Notes: a model not told the origin generated them from the letters alone. Shown: positions 38,957 to 49,252, numbered from the stretch's first letter. The stretch is 64,000 bases of DNA from Pedobacter sp. KBW06 (GCF_003852525.1 NZ_QAJL01000001.1:792983-856982); one strand, 5' to 3'. Translations and numbers: made by a program.

Positions 38957-40771
38957 TTACCATCCTGGATTTGCTACCAGGTTTTTGTTTTTGTTTAGCT
39001 CTCCGGGTAAAATATTCCAGAGGTAATTCCTTGGTAGGAATACCCTTGTTTCAAAAACCGTACGTTTGGTAAATGCGGCGGTGTTAGTTGCGTTCACATC
39101 CATTCCATAAAAAGGTCCGCCATCGGTTTGCTCCGCAATCTTCCATCTCCGCACATCAAAATAACGATGACTTTCAAAAGCAAGCTCAACCCTTCTCTCC
39201 CTGTGGATCGCTGTTCTCCAGGCATTTTGATCTGCTGGTTCAGGTACGAAACCTACTCCCGATCCGTACTGCGGAATAGCAGCTCTTTCTCTAATCAGGT
39301 TGATGTATTTTTTAATATCAGCATTACCAGGATTATATTCATTTAAAGCCTCAGCATAGTTCAGGTAAATCTCGCCCAAACGAAATAGGACCTCGGGACG
39401 ATCAGCAATGTTCTCATTGCTTCCTGTTCTGGAATTAGGATTCACTTGTTTCCTCGCACAATATCCCGTACGCGACCAATTACGTCCGTTGTACTGACCA
39501 CTGTTACCACCATTATACATCTGAATAGTAATCGGCGAAGAACCTGTTCCACCGCTATTATTACTTGAATTATTGATCCATTTACTCAGGTTAAAAGTAA
39601 CCGCACTGTAAAAACGGGGTTCCCGACCTACATACATATTGGATGTTCCGGCAGCATACTGCGCTGTAGCGGTATTGGTAAAACCGATTTCGGTATACTG
39701 AGAATTCGGGTCATCCGTAGGCAAACCATTTGCCATAAAATAAGCGTCCACAGAAGTCTGCGTGGGACCCCATGATGACCAACCACCTAGTATATATGGA
39801 TTTCCGCATTGATCATAAGATCTTAATTTATCGCTGGTATAGCGGCTCAAGATCACTTCCGAGTTCCAGGCTTTTATAAAAATACCCTTTAACGATTCAT
39901 ATACTTTTAAGGCACCTGTTATCGGATCAACTTCCTTATATAAACTGTAGTCCGGCATATCAATCAGCTCCTTTGCAGCATCGGCTGCTCTCTTCCATTT
40001 GTTTATATCAAAACTCTGATTAATCAGCACCTTTCCATCAGGGTTCTTAAAATTCGCATAAGTAGTGTTTCCATTAAACATCGGACTTGCCGCATACAAC
40101 AATGTTCTGGATTTTATAGCCAAAGCCATTCCCTGTTTCATACGTCCGTAATCTGTAGGATTACCTTTACCGGGTGGCAGATCAGGCATTGCTTTATCCA
40201 GTTCAGCTACAATATAATTTACACATTCGTCGTAACTACTTCTAGGAAGACTAAAAGTACTAATGTCTGCATCAGGGGAAATTACCGTTTCGGGAAGTAT
40301 GATCGCCGGACCATACTGGGCAAGTATAGAGGCATAAAAATACGCACGCAATACCCTTGCTTCAGCAATATATTGCTTAATCAGTTCCGGTTGAATCTCA
40401 GGATTTTCAGGAACTCTTTGCATAAAATATGATGCACGGCGGATCCCCTGATAATAATGGCTCCAGAAATTATAATCACCACGGTTTTTATCCCAGTTAC
40501 CAGTATTCATTGCAAACGTTGCATAATCATTATAAGTCACATCAATTTCATCCGAAAGTCCTTCCCATGGACTACCTAGACTCCAATCTGCATTAGATCT
40601 GATATAGTCATATACACCAGCAAGATATTTTTCAGATTCTGATCTTTTCTTAAATACATCATCAATTGTTTGCCTGTCGTCGGGCACCTGATCGAGGAAT
40701 TTTTTACAGCCACTTAACGAACTTATAACTGCGATAACCAATACAGTTATAAAAAATATATTTCTTTTCAT
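38957..40771 (-). CDS. SusD/RagB-family glycan-binding lipoprotein, PUL2
   Basis: A 604-residue lipoprotein (SLSGC, Cys22) similar to the PUL1 SusD: FLDQVPDDRQTIDDVFKKR, the TPR-like AEARVLRAYFYASILAQYG, and HRERRVELAFESHRYFDVRRWK before the NPGW end. It pairs with the SusC encoded 17 bases upstream. Confidence 0.95.
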   Translation of the reverse strand: MKRNIFFITVLVIAVISSLSGCKKFLDQVPDDRQTIDDVFKKRSESEKYLAGVYDYIRSNADWSLGSPWEGLSDEIDVTYNDYATFAMNTGNWDKNRGDYNFWSHYYQGIRRASYFMQRVPENPEIQPELIKQYIAEARVLRAYFYASILAQYGPAIILPETVISPDADISTFSLPRSSYDECVNYIVAELDKAMPDLPPGKGNPTDYGRMKQGMALAIKSRTLLYAASPMFNGNTTYANFKNPDGKVLINQSFDINKWKRAADAAKELIDMPDYSLYKEVDPITGALKVYESLKGIFIKAWNSEVILSRYTSDKLRSYDQCGNPYILGGWSSWGPTQTSVDAYFMANGLPTDDPNSQYTEIGFTNTATAQYAAGTSNMYVGREPRFYSAVTFNLSKWINNSSNNSGGTGSSPITIQMYNGGNSGQYNGRNWSRTGYCARKQVNPNSRTGSNENIADRPEVLFRLGEIYLNYAEALNEYNPGNADIKKYINLIRERAAIPQYGSGVGFVPEPADQNAWRTAIHRERRVELAFESHRYFDVRRWKIAEQTDGGPFYGMDVNATNTAAFTKRTVFETRVFLPRNYLWNILPGELNKNKNLVANPGW

Positions 40772-40788
40772 GTCAAAAATTGCTAAGG

Positions 40789-43700
40789 TTAAAAAGTAGC
40801 ACTAAGGCCTAAACTAAAGGTTTTGATATTGGGATATCTGGTACCAGATCCTCCACCCATTTCCGGATCCCAGAACCTAAAAGGACTGATGGTAAACAGA
40901 TTATAACCGATAAAATAAAGCCTTAACTTTTGCAAACCGGCAAACCCAATCGTTTCCTTTTTAAATGTATAACCAAAATCTAATGTCTTCAGTCTTAAAA
41001 ATCGACCGTTCTGTAGAAATTTGGTGCTGGTGGCGTAGTTTTGATTGATATCTGAACCGTAGGTAAGTCTTGGATAAAAAGCATTCTGATTGGGATTTTC
41101 CGGGGTCCATCTATCCAGGATATTCGAATACAGACTTCCCTTTGCATCTCCGTTTCTAAATGGCATAAATTCGTTCGAAAAATAAAAATCTACAGAACCG
41201 GCCCCCTGGAAAAATGCGCCCAAAGAAAAGCCCTTATATCCCACTGTCGTTCCAAAGCCATATAAAATTTGTGGAACCTGATCTTTTCCTATGAACGTCT
41301 GGTCATCTATGTTAATAATCCCGTCACTATTTAAATCCCTGAACTTCAAATCTCCCGCTTGAACAACACCTGCAGTCCTAGGTACAGAGGGATCGTCAAT
41401 CTCTGCCTGGGTATAAAAACCTTCAGCTATATAACCTCTTCTGTTGTAAACCGACTGCCCTCTTGATTCTTGCCATGGATAATCAGGGATAGGACTATCA
41501 TCTTCTATTACTTTATTTTTGTTGTAGGTAAAAGTTCCCTGGAAAGAAACGGCTACTTCTCCGAATCGCTTATCGTAATTTCCAGTAAAATCTATACCTT
41601 TAGCTTCTGTAATACCCAAATTACCCTGTAAATTCTTTCTGATCCCTAAAAAGCTTGGCACCACCCCCCGTTCTCTGAATATATTTTCGCGCTTACGGGT
41701 AAACACATCTATTTGTAAACCTAATGCATTGTTCAGCGTTTTAAGCTCCAAGCCAAGGTTTAAATCCTTCTCTGTTTCCCAGGTTGCATCCACCGCATAA
41801 TCAGCAATGTCAATTCCCTGAACAGCGTTGATACTGGCCCTGTTTTCTCCGAAGACATAAGGATTACCCGTGTTTTCTACAGTGCCTATATAAGAGAATC
41901 TCCGGCCACCAATACTACTGCTTCCTACAATTCCATAAGAACCTCTTAGTTTTACCAACTGAAATATATTAGCTGCATTTCCGTAAAATGACTCATTAGA
42001 TACCACCCATCCCAAAGCGTAAGACGGGAAAAATCCGTAACGTTTAGATGGCGCAAAGTTCTCCGCACCATTGTAACCAAAGGTAAGTTCAGCCAGGTAA
42101 CGGTCTTTATAAGAATAGGTAAACCTTCCTACGCCACCTAAACTTCTATATGGAATTGACCCTATCAAATCACCGGCCGTTGCGCTAACCCTATCACTCT
42201 GGTTGTATAAAAGCATACCACCAACTCTATGGTCACCGAAAGTCTGACTATATTTAATGGCCCCCTCTAAATAGAACTGCCTGCTGCCACCATTGCCTCT
42301 GCCAAAAGCCAGGTAATCCTGTCCCTGCCCTATAGTTGTATATACCAATTCGCCATTATCATCTCTTTTTGTAGCAAAATAAGTTGTTGGTGTTTTAGTA
42401 CGGTTCAGTGAATTGGAATTAGTGGCATCGAAAGAATAAAGTACATGGGCTGACAATCCTTTTAGAATGCCACTCAGATCCTGGTTTACGCGAATGTCAG
42501 ACATAATCTGATTCTCGTAAGTAGTTGAATAACCTCTGTTTGTCAGCAAACCGTAAGAACTATTTAAACCTCCTCCTGTAGATAAAAACGGTTCTTTGTT
42601 GCCAGGATACATCACCGGGTAAAGTACAGGGTAAGTTCTCAATGAGTTAGCAAATATATCACTGGCACTGGTTCCCGGATAATTACCATTGGAAATCCAG
42701 CCTTTGATACCCACATCTATTGTTGTTGTTTTAGTTGCTTTTAAAGTGAGCGCAGAGCTAAAGTTTACACGTGAAAACTTAATAGAAGAATTGTATTGCT
42801 GCAACGCATCTGTTTTAAATAGCCCTGTTTCATCGTAATATCCCGCGGATACGTAAAACGTAGACTTTTCACCACCGCCGCGAATACTCAGGTTAGCTTT
42901 CTTGTTCTTTCCAAAATCGTTAAATATTTCGTCAAACCAGTTCACGTTTGGATACAGATAAGGATCTTCCCGACTTAATGTTTTACTGATCTGTTCCTGT
43001 GTATACCTTGGCGCACCGCCCCTGGTTAACCTCGCTTCATTTGCCATCTGCATATAGGTGACCCCATCAGCAGTTTCCGGAACTCTGGTAAAATTGGTCA
43101 GTCCCTGATAATAATCCAGGTTAATTTCTGTTCTTCCTGCCTTACCTCTTTTGGTGTTGACAATTATCACTCCATTTGCCCCCCTTACCCCATAAACCGA
43201 AGTAGAAGAGGCATCTTTTAAAATGGAGAAACTCTCAATGTCATTCGGATCTATATTACTAAAAGAACGTTCAACACCATCAACCAAAATCAAAGGTGCG
43301 TTATTTCCAAGAGAGATCACCCCTCTGATCCAAAGATCAGCACCATCCCTACCTGGCTCACCACTTCTTTGTACGCCTACAAGTCCTGATACTCTACCGG
43401 CGAGTACCGTAGAAATATTAGCGACGGGTTGTTTAAGGTCATCTACGTTTAAAGTAGACTGTGCGCCAAGCGTTTCTATCTTTCTTTGCTTTTGTCCGTA
43501 AGCGACAACTACAACGTCGTCCAGTTTATTATCAGCAGGCTTTAAATTAATTTGTATATTTCTTCTTCCCTGAACAGGAATCTCCTGAGTTTCATATCCG
43601 ATATAAGAAAACATAAGTATTGCATCCTCTGGAACTTTCATAGTAAAATCTCCTTCAGGTGATGTAGCAACTGTAACTGCTGTTCCTTTCAGCTTTACCG

Positions 43701-44151
43701 AAACACCAGGTATCGGTTTACTATTCTCATCTAAAACCTTTCCAGTAACAATGATATCAGCCTTTTTCGGCATTTGTGTCGCAGTATCTGTTTTTTTCCT
43801 CACCACAACCGTATTGTGGTTAATTAAATAAGTAAAAGGCTGGTTCTTAAAACATCTTTCCAGAACACTTAAAAACGGCTCATTAACTGCAGACAAGGTT
43901 ACAGGATTCGCCTTGCTGATCATGTCATTTTCATAATAAAAGTTATACTTGCTTTGTTCGCGAAGCGATTTAAACACCTTCTCTATATCAGTGTTTTTAA
44001 CCTTCAGGTTGATGGTCTGCGCATAAGTTGATGCATTCACCTGAATGATCGCTGTAAGCAGCAGGATGATCGTAAATTTCATTCGGAGTAGAAAAATTGA
44101 TCCCATGCGGGGAGATGCCCAACATGGTAGGTCGTTAAAAATTTTGTACAT
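40789..44151 (-). CDS. SusC/RagA-family TonB-dependent transporter, PUL2
   Basis: A 1120-residue protein. After the signal peptide (ending STYAQ) come the STN domain (KVFKSLREQSKYNFYYEN), the carboxypeptidase-regulatory-like domain (VTGKVLDENSKPIPGVSVKLKG), a plug with VYGVRGANGVIIV, and the barrel ending SLGLSATF. It starts MYKIF and shares with the PUL3 SusC a conserved start region, ACTTACTAACCAAATGTA on the minus strand. STN implies FecR signalling. Confidence 0.95.
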   Translation of the reverse strand: MYKIFNDLPCWASPRMGSIFLLRMKFTIILLLTAIIQVNASTYAQTINLKVKNTDIEKVFKSLREQSKYNFYYENDMISKANPVTLSAVNEPFLSVLERCFKNQPFTYLINHNTVVVRKKTDTATQMPKKADIIVTGKVLDENSKPIPGVSVKLKGTAVTVATSPEGDFTMKVPEDAILMFSYIGYETQEIPVQGRRNIQINLKPADNKLDDVVVVAYGQKQRKIETLGAQSTLNVDDLKQPVANISTVLAGRVSGLVGVQRSGEPGRDGADLWIRGVISLGNNAPLILVDGVERSFSNIDPNDIESFSILKDASSTSVYGVRGANGVIIVNTKRGKAGRTEINLDYYQGLTNFTRVPETADGVTYMQMANEARLTRGGAPRYTQEQISKTLSREDPYLYPNVNWFDEIFNDFGKNKKANLSIRGGGEKSTFYVSAGYYDETGLFKTDALQQYNSSIKFSRVNFSSALTLKATKTTTIDVGIKGWISNGNYPGTSASDIFANSLRTYPVLYPVMYPGNKEPFLSTGGGLNSSYGLLTNRGYSTTYENQIMSDIRVNQDLSGILKGLSAHVLYSFDATNSNSLNRTKTPTTYFATKRDDNGELVYTTIGQGQDYLAFGRGNGGSRQFYLEGAIKYSQTFGDHRVGGMLLYNQSDRVSATAGDLIGSIPYRSLGGVGRFTYSYKDRYLAELTFGYNGAENFAPSKRYGFFPSYALGWVVSNESFYGNAANIFQLVKLRGSYGIVGSSSIGGRRFSYIGTVENTGNPYVFGENRASINAVQGIDIADYAVDATWETEKDLNLGLELKTLNNALGLQIDVFTRKRENIFRERGVVPSFLGIRKNLQGNLGITEAKGIDFTGNYDKRFGEVAVSFQGTFTYNKNKVIEDDSPIPDYPWQESRGQSVYNRRGYIAEGFYTQAEIDDPSVPRTAGVVQAGDLKFRDLNSDGIINIDDQTFIGKDQVPQILYGFGTTVGYKGFSLGAFFQGAGSVDFYFSNEFMPFRNGDAKGSLYSNILDRWTPENPNQNAFYPRLTYGSDINQNYATSTKFLQNGRFLRLKTLDFGYTFKKETIGFAGLQKLRLYFIGYNLFTISPFRFWDPEMGGGSGTRYPNIKTFSLGLSATF

Positions 44152-44192
44152 TTGGTTAGTAAGTGAAATTAAAACTTTCGAAACGGTTTGGT

Positions 44193-44260
44193 TCTCTTGC
44201 CAAGGTTTTGCAGACCTTAACTGATCCGGAGCGGTGCAAACGCTTCCGGGTCTCTTTTTT
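44193..44260 (+). ncRNA. Candidate cis-antisense RNA in the fecR-susC gap of PUL2
   Basis: Plus strand: a segment beginning TCTCTTGCCAAGG leads into a hairpin (44223-44233 with 44241-44252) followed by TCTTTTTT. The same arrangement, with TCTTGCTAAAGG, a hairpin and a T-run, occurs in PUL3. A transcript here would be antisense to the susC leader, as for the DonS RNAs of Bacteroides. The GGTTTG before it is only a partial -7 element, so the promoter is weakly supported. Confidence 0.35.
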
Positions 44261-44276
44261 ATAGTCTATGTAAAGT

Positions 44277-45389
44277 TTAAGGCATAACGATAATCCTCCT
44301 TCCTTCAACTTTAAACTGAATGGTTCCGGTAAGCTGCATCGTTTTTAAAACTTCCGTTACATCCTCAAACTTTGAAATATTACCACTGTATTTTTTTCCT
44401 TTCAGATTTCCATGGTACACTACTTCAATATCATACCATCTGGAAATTTTGTTCATAATCGAAAAAACGTCCTCCTGTTCAAACACGAAAAGTCCGTTTT
44501 TCCAGGCGATGGATTCACTCAAATCGACATCTTTTCGAACGGTGAGAGCAGACGAAGACACCTCACTCACAGCCTGCTGACCAGGCATGAGCAGAACCCG
44601 AGAGGTGCCTTTATTTACTCTTACGCTGCCCTCCAGCAAAGTAGTTTTTGTAAAAACCTCATCGCCATAGGCATTCACATTAAAATGCGTACCCAATACA
44701 GTAATTTCCTGCTGGTCAGACTTTACTTTAAATGGCCTATTTCTATCTTTTACCACTTCAAAATAAGCTTCTCCGATCAACTCAACCCTTCGCTCATTAG
44801 CAGTAAAAATAACCGGAAAGCGGAGCTTAGAGGCCGCATTTAGCCAAACTTTTGTACCATCGGGCAGGGTGATCTCGTATTGCCCACCTTTGGGTGTAGA
44901 TAAGGTATTATATGCATCGACTGTTGTTACAGTTTTTCCACTGCGGTAAACCAGTTTACCATTTGCAGATTTGCTGATCGTGACTCCAAACTGGTTAATT
45001 CCATCCAAAGTCGAACCTGAATCTAACACCACAGTTGAGCCATCTGCAAGTGTCAGTGTAGCTTTGCTGCTTCCTGGCACGATCAAATTTATGCTCGCTA
45101 CCTGTTTTTTATCAGTGCTTTGGTTATAAGCGAACCAATAAACTGCAATACTTAAAGTGATCAGTCCAGCTACAGCGGCAACGGCCGGATAGTAAAATAA
45201 CCTGTGTCGTCTCTTCCCAGGCAATTCACTTTTGACCAGGGCAAGGTCTGCCAGCAATTCCTGTTCAGAAAGATCAAAAGACCCAGTATCCCAGGTCAAA
45301 TACCAGCTTTCTACAAGCGAACGTTCCTCTGCGGTACAGCTACCACTTTTATACCTGTCTAATAAATCCTTAATATCTGGTTTATCCAT
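44277..45389 (-). CDS. FecR-type anti-sigma factor, PUL2
   Basis: A 370-residue protein: cytoplasmic N-terminal part (DIKDLLDRYKSGSCTAEERS), one membrane helix (PAVAAVAGLITLSIAVYWF), periplasmic FecR domain (STPKGGQYEITLPDGTKVWLNAAS, VELIGEAYFEV, VLGTHFNVNAYG) and the C-terminal IMNKISRWYDIEVVYHG part. Its 5' end has been duplicated in degenerate form twice in the gap toward the sigma factor. Confidence 0.95.
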   Translation of the reverse strand: MDKPDIKDLLDRYKSGSCTAEERSLVESWYLTWDTGSFDLSEQELLADLALVKSELPGKRRHRLFYYPAVAAVAGLITLSIAVYWFAYNQSTDKKQVASINLIVPGSSKATLTLADGSTVVLDSGSTLDGINQFGVTISKSANGKLVYRSGKTVTTVDAYNTLSTPKGGQYEITLPDGTKVWLNAASKLRFPVIFTANERRVELIGEAYFEVVKDRNRPFKVKSDQQEITVLGTHFNVNAYGDEVFTKTTLLEGSVRVNKGTSRVLLMPGQQAVSEVSSSALTVRKDVDLSESIAWKNGLFVFEQEDVFSIMNKISRWYDIEVVYHGNLKGKKYSGNISKFEDVTEVLKTMQLTGTIQFKVEGRRIIVMP

Positions 45390-45830
45390 ATCTTAAAAAA
45401 ATGCTTTTGTCATAATAAACACATTGACGAACAACCAAGTGGTATGGAGTAGATCGATTGAAAAAAATAAATACACGTCCTGTTAGACAAAAAAAGTCGA
45501 ACAGTATACTTGGATTCAGCCTTACTTTTAACCCTGTCCAATACATCTTTATATTTGGCTTTTACAAAACACTTTTGTCTCAATTAGCACATTGACGAAC
45601 AAGTGGTGGGTATGGAGTAGATCAATTGAAAAAATAATCACAAATTACAATTGAATACAAAGGACTTGAGCATTTCACCAAGTTTAGGCCCTACTTCTAT
45701 ACCTCTCCGGTACAACTTCTATATCTGTTTTATATATTTTTTTGTGTTAACTAGAAATATAGACGAACAACCGGCCGCTATAGAATAGATCACTTGAAAC
45801 AAAATCAGATGACACTAAATCAGTTTAGCT
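45335..45830. repeat. Three degenerate ~168-bp tandem repeats containing the fecR start
   Basis: The core GACGAACAA with TAGATC shortly after recurs at 45426, 45594 and 45762, exactly 168 bases apart. Each unit also contains a version of the first ~17 fecR codons. On the minus strand copy 2 reads VKAKYKDVLDRVKSKAES (near 45512-45565) and copy 3 YKTDIEVVPERYRSRA then stop (near 45686-45734), against DKPDIKDLLDRYKSGS in the real gene. Copies 2 and 3 have no start codon. This fills the sigma-fecR gap. Confidence 0.75.
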
Positions 45831-45835
45831 TTTTG

Positions 45836-46405
45836 TTATAAAAAAAAGAATGTGAGTAATTTACTTAATTTAGGTCGTAAAACTTTTAGGGCGCTGTTAA
45901 TCTGTTTACGCACGGTAAGTTCAGAAATCTCGAGCGTTTCAGAGATTTCCTTGTGACTACGATACTCATTTCTACTGAGGACGAATACCTGTTTCATTTT
46001 TTCAGGCAATTTATCTACCTCATTCTCTATTAAAAGACTAAGTTCTTTTAACCGGATAGCATGGTCTGTTATATTCGTCCCATTATTTAAAAAGCCTTCG
46101 AAAGAACTGACATAGTAAGTTTGGAGTTTATTTCGGTTTACCAGATCAATCACCCTGTTCCTTACCGATCTGTATAGATAAGCAGAAAGTCCCGTTTTTA
46201 AAACAATCAGATCTCGCTTGCTCCATAAAACAGTAAACAATTCATGGATCAAGTCCCTTGCCTCTTCCCTATTTCTGATTCTTTTGTAAGCGTGAACATA
46301 TAGAAGGGCACTGTAGCGATCATAAATCTCCGTAAATGCCTCGTGATCATCATTGCACAACAACGTGAACAGTTCAGTATCTGTAAGAGATTGATATGCT
46401 GGCAT
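45836..46405 (-). CDS. ECF RNA polymerase sigma factor, PUL2
   Basis: A 189-residue sigma-70 family protein: region 2 (EIYDRYSALLYVHAYKRIRNREEARDLIHELFTVLW) and region 4 (YRSHKEISETLEISELTVRKQINSALK). It is separated from its fecR by an unusually long 446-base gap filled with repeats, which may weaken coupling of the two genes. Confidence 0.93.
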   Translation of the reverse strand: MPAYQSLTDTELFTLLCNDDHEAFTEIYDRYSALLYVHAYKRIRNREEARDLIHELFTVLWSKRDLIVLKTGLSAYLYRSVRNRVIDLVNRNKLQTYYVSSFEGFLNNGTNITDHAIRLKELSLLIENEVDKLPEKMKQVFVLSRNEYRSHKEISETLEISELTVRKQINSALKVLRPKLSKLLTFFFL

Positions 46406-46715
46406 ATTTGGTTATAGGTAAACGAATATATTATTAAATTTCATAAAACTGCAATCAGATTTCAGAATATCTAAACAAGAGTAGATTAAACCTTCCTACT
46501 GTATTTGTTACCGCATAAATTGGCAGCAGTATTTACGCTAGCATTCAACGGTATCTCCACCTTCAAGGGTTCCGGATCTTTCCCAGGCAACAATTTGGTT
46601 CTCTCCATAAATCAACACTGCAAACACCCCATTTGGTAAAAAGCACCGGAAAAGTCTCCAGCATCAGTAAATCCGATATTACTACAGGCCGAATAGTAAT
46701 ATTGGATTTACAGCT
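46406..46715. other. Gap between PUL3 end and the PUL2 sigma factor, possible gene remnant
   Basis: No intact gene. On the minus strand, short out-of-frame islands (GFTDAGDFSGAFYQMG; NQIVAWERSGTLEGGDTV) look protein-like and may be the eroded end of a secreted enzyme, but the family cannot be fixed. Confidence 0.3.
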
Positions 46716-48374
46716 TTATAGTTTCAAGCGCTGATGTTGTTTCAGCAATATCATTTCCAGCTTTTTAAAATCCACACTTTGCACGTCAACTTGATCATCA
46801 ATTGCTAGCGATGCTGCGGTGGCCGCAGATTCACCCAAGATCATGAATACAGGTTCCATCCTAACTGAACCATAAGCAATGTGGGAACTAGACATACATA
46901 CCGGCACCAAAAGATTGCGACACTCTGCTACCTTTGGCACAATCGAACCATAACTTATGCCATAAGGTTTGGGTGCTTTCACACCAATATCCCCTTCGTT
47001 TTGTACAAAGCCCCTCTCATTAACATATCTCTGTGTATTATGAGAATCCAGAGCATATGATCCCATTCCAATTGACTGGGGTACATCCTTAATTCCGAGC
47101 ACCTCATTTTCTGTCATCACGTACTCACCAATCATCCTACGCGCCTCTCTGATATACAACTGCCGGGGCCAATTGCCGTTTTCCATGAACTCATCTTTCG
47201 CCAGACCCCAGGTGTTTAAACGCTGTCGCACAATAGCGGGAACTCTTAAATCTGTACACATAAAATAAAACAGACCCTTTTGATAATTCTCATGTTGTTT
47301 AATGATTTCCCTGCGTTCCTGATAGGAGGCTTCTGGATAGCTATAATTCATTCCGATATAATCGGTACTAAACGGACCATGGTTATTGGTATCCGTTTTT
47401 CTGTTCGGGACAGGATCAAACTTATTGAACAGTTCATTCCATTCCTGCTGAAACAGTCTGGCAAGCAGTTCGTAATCGGATGCATCATAACGGTCAGGTT
47501 TGGGGAAAGCAATCCGGTTCTCCGGATTATCCGTAAGACACATCCTGAAACAGTAAGCCTGAAGCTTAGTGTCCCCTTTCCCTTTTACCCCCGGAGACTC
47601 ACTAGAAATACCGGTAAGCAATCCACTGGTTTTGTCGCCCGGTATTTTATAGGGATCAATATCCTTTTCAAAATGGTGGCTATGCTGAAAAATATCCGTC
47701 TGTACTCCATTCCATTTTTCTCCATAAACATGATTTGCCTCCCTTCCAATGTGGTAACTGACTTTTGAAGCGGCCATCAAGTCGCCTTCGTAGGTCGCAT
47801 CTATAAACATTCTGCCACAGAAGACTTTACCACTGAGCGTTTTAAATGAAATGATCCTACCGTTTTTCTTCACTACCCCTTTCTTACGATCCAGCCATTC
47901 ATCCCGATACACAGCGATTTTGTTCTCACGGATCAGATCTTCCATAATCTGCTCGGCCGCATGCGGCTCAAATATCCACATTGTACGCTCCTCACCATCT
48001 ATTGCCGGAGTACCTTGTCCTTTATTCCCATAGGCTTCTTTTTTTTGCCAGCGCCAGGCATCCGCTTGCTGGTAATGTAGAAAAACACGGTGATAAAAAT
48101 CTCTGGCAAGACCGCCAATCACTTGCTTGTTACCAGTGTCAGTAAAACCAAGACCTCCTGAAGACAGTCCACCAAGATGTACATCCGGGGAAACTAAAAT
48201 CACTTTTTTCCCAAGTTTTGCAGCCCGGACACCAGCTATAACTCCGGCAGATGTTCCGCCATAAATAATAATATCAGCATCAAAAATCATCTTGTCCCCG
48301 GAACGACTGGTCAAAGTGAGAAGCACCAGAAAACCCAACAAAATTACACGGCGATAAATAGTATAGATCATCAA
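46716..48374 (-). CDS. Exported FAD-dependent oxidoreductase, PUL3
   Basis: A 552-residue protein with a signal peptide (VILLGFLVLLTLTS). The Rossmann FAD site is ADIIIYGGTSAGVIAGVRAAK, followed by LGGLSSGGLGFTDTG, the signature of the FAD_oxidored family often seen beside glycan hydrolases in Bacteroidota (sometimes labelled xanthan lyase, without lyase evidence). The region FIDATYEGDLMAASKV binds the flavin ring. It is the last gene of PUL3, 80 bases after the esterase. The substrate may be a sugar or uronic acid released by the locus. Confidence 0.87.
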   Translation of the reverse strand: MMIYTIYRRVILLGFLVLLTLTSRSGDKMIFDADIIIYGGTSAGVIAGVRAAKLGKKVILVSPDVHLGGLSSGGLGFTDTGNKQVIGGLARDFYHRVFLHYQQADAWRWQKKEAYGNKGQGTPAIDGEERTMWIFEPHAAEQIMEDLIRENKIAVYRDEWLDRKKGVVKKNGRIISFKTLSGKVFCGRMFIDATYEGDLMAASKVSYHIGREANHVYGEKWNGVQTDIFQHSHHFEKDIDPYKIPGDKTSGLLTGISSESPGVKGKGDTKLQAYCFRMCLTDNPENRIAFPKPDRYDASDYELLARLFQQEWNELFNKFDPVPNRKTDTNNHGPFSTDYIGMNYSYPEASYQERREIIKQHENYQKGLFYFMCTDLRVPAIVRQRLNTWGLAKDEFMENGNWPRQLYIREARRMIGEYVMTENEVLGIKDVPQSIGMGSYALDSHNTQRYVNERGFVQNEGDIGVKAPKPYGISYGSIVPKVAECRNLLVPVCMSSSHIAYGSVRMEPVFMILGESAATAASLAIDDQVDVQSVDFKKLEMILLKQHQRLKL

Positions 48375-48454
48375 TTCATTAGTTTTTACATGTTAAAATT
48401 AACTCAGTTATTCCTAAAGGAAGCAATTCTGTTTTCAAGACTGAGTATTGTTAT

Positions 48455-49216
48455 TTATTTAATTGCTTCGAGCCATTCTTTCGCCATCAATTGTGAACCC
48501 GCCATACTCGGGTGAACACCATCAGTAGTCCAGTAAATGCCAGGGGCTTTTTTCTGAGCACCATTAAAAACTTTTTGAAAAGGAATCCATACCGCTCCAA
48601 AATCACTAGCTACCCGCTGTGCTGCAAACCTGTAATGGTCAAACTCAGGATACCATGTACGATCAACAGCACTTATATTATTTACAGCAAAAGGTTCTGC
48701 AATGATCAGCTTCACATCAGGCAAAGCCTGCTTTGTCCTATTTAATAAGGCCCGGAAATCGTCTTCATAACTTTGAAGCGTACCGGTATAGCTTCCATTA
48801 TGTTTATGCCAGTAATCATTAACACCGATCAATAAACTCAATATATTTGGCTTGATCTCCAAACAATCTTTATCCCAGCGTTCAGCAAGCTGGAAAATCT
48901 TATTCCCACTAACCCCTCTGTTATAGATCTTTAGATTTTTATCGGCATGTTTATTCAGGAGTTCAGAGGCTGCCAGGAAAGCATATCCTCTGCCTAAAGC
49001 CCCTGCCTGATTGAAATCACGGTTATCTCTGTTTCTCCCCGCATCAGTAATAGAATCTCCCTGAAACAAAATAACATCATTTTCAGACAAAGTGATTTTT
49101 GCACTTTTTACATCTGGAGCTGCTGACAACAACTGCGGACTTACTAAGGACAATAATCCACCAACAGCCGCTGTTTTAATAAAATTACGCCGCTCTTTTT
49201 TTATTCTGGCATCCAT
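48455..49216 (-). CDS. SGNH/GDSL-family esterase, PUL3
   Basis: A 253-residue protein with a twin-arginine-like start (ERRNFIKTAAVGGLLS), so export may use Tat. SGNH blocks are present: FQGDSITDAG (block I, catalytic Ser), RGVSGNK (Gly block), IGVNDYW (Asn block) and TDGVHPS (Asp/His block). It probably removes acetyl or other ester groups from the PUL3 glycan. It is 36 bases after the GH67 gene. Confidence 0.9.
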   Translation of the reverse strand: MDARIKKERRNFIKTAAVGGLLSLVSPQLLSAAPDVKSAKITLSENDVILFQGDSITDAGRNRDNRDFNQAGALGRGYAFLAASELLNKHADKNLKIYNRGVSGNKIFQLAERWDKDCLEIKPNILSLLIGVNDYWHKHNGSYTGTLQSYEDDFRALLNRTKQALPDVKLIIAEPFAVNNISAVDRTWYPEFDHYRFAAQRVASDFGAVWIPFQKVFNGAQKKAPGIYWTTDGVHPSMAGSQLMAKEWLEAIK

Positions 49217-49252
49217 ATATTAAATGAAGATTGATATTTTAATAATTTGTAT

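Noticed and set aside
45335..45830. Possibility that the 168-bp repeats are a CRISPR array.
   Set aside because: Units are long, degenerate and contain fecR coding sequence; there are no short identical repeats with unique spacers and no cas genes.
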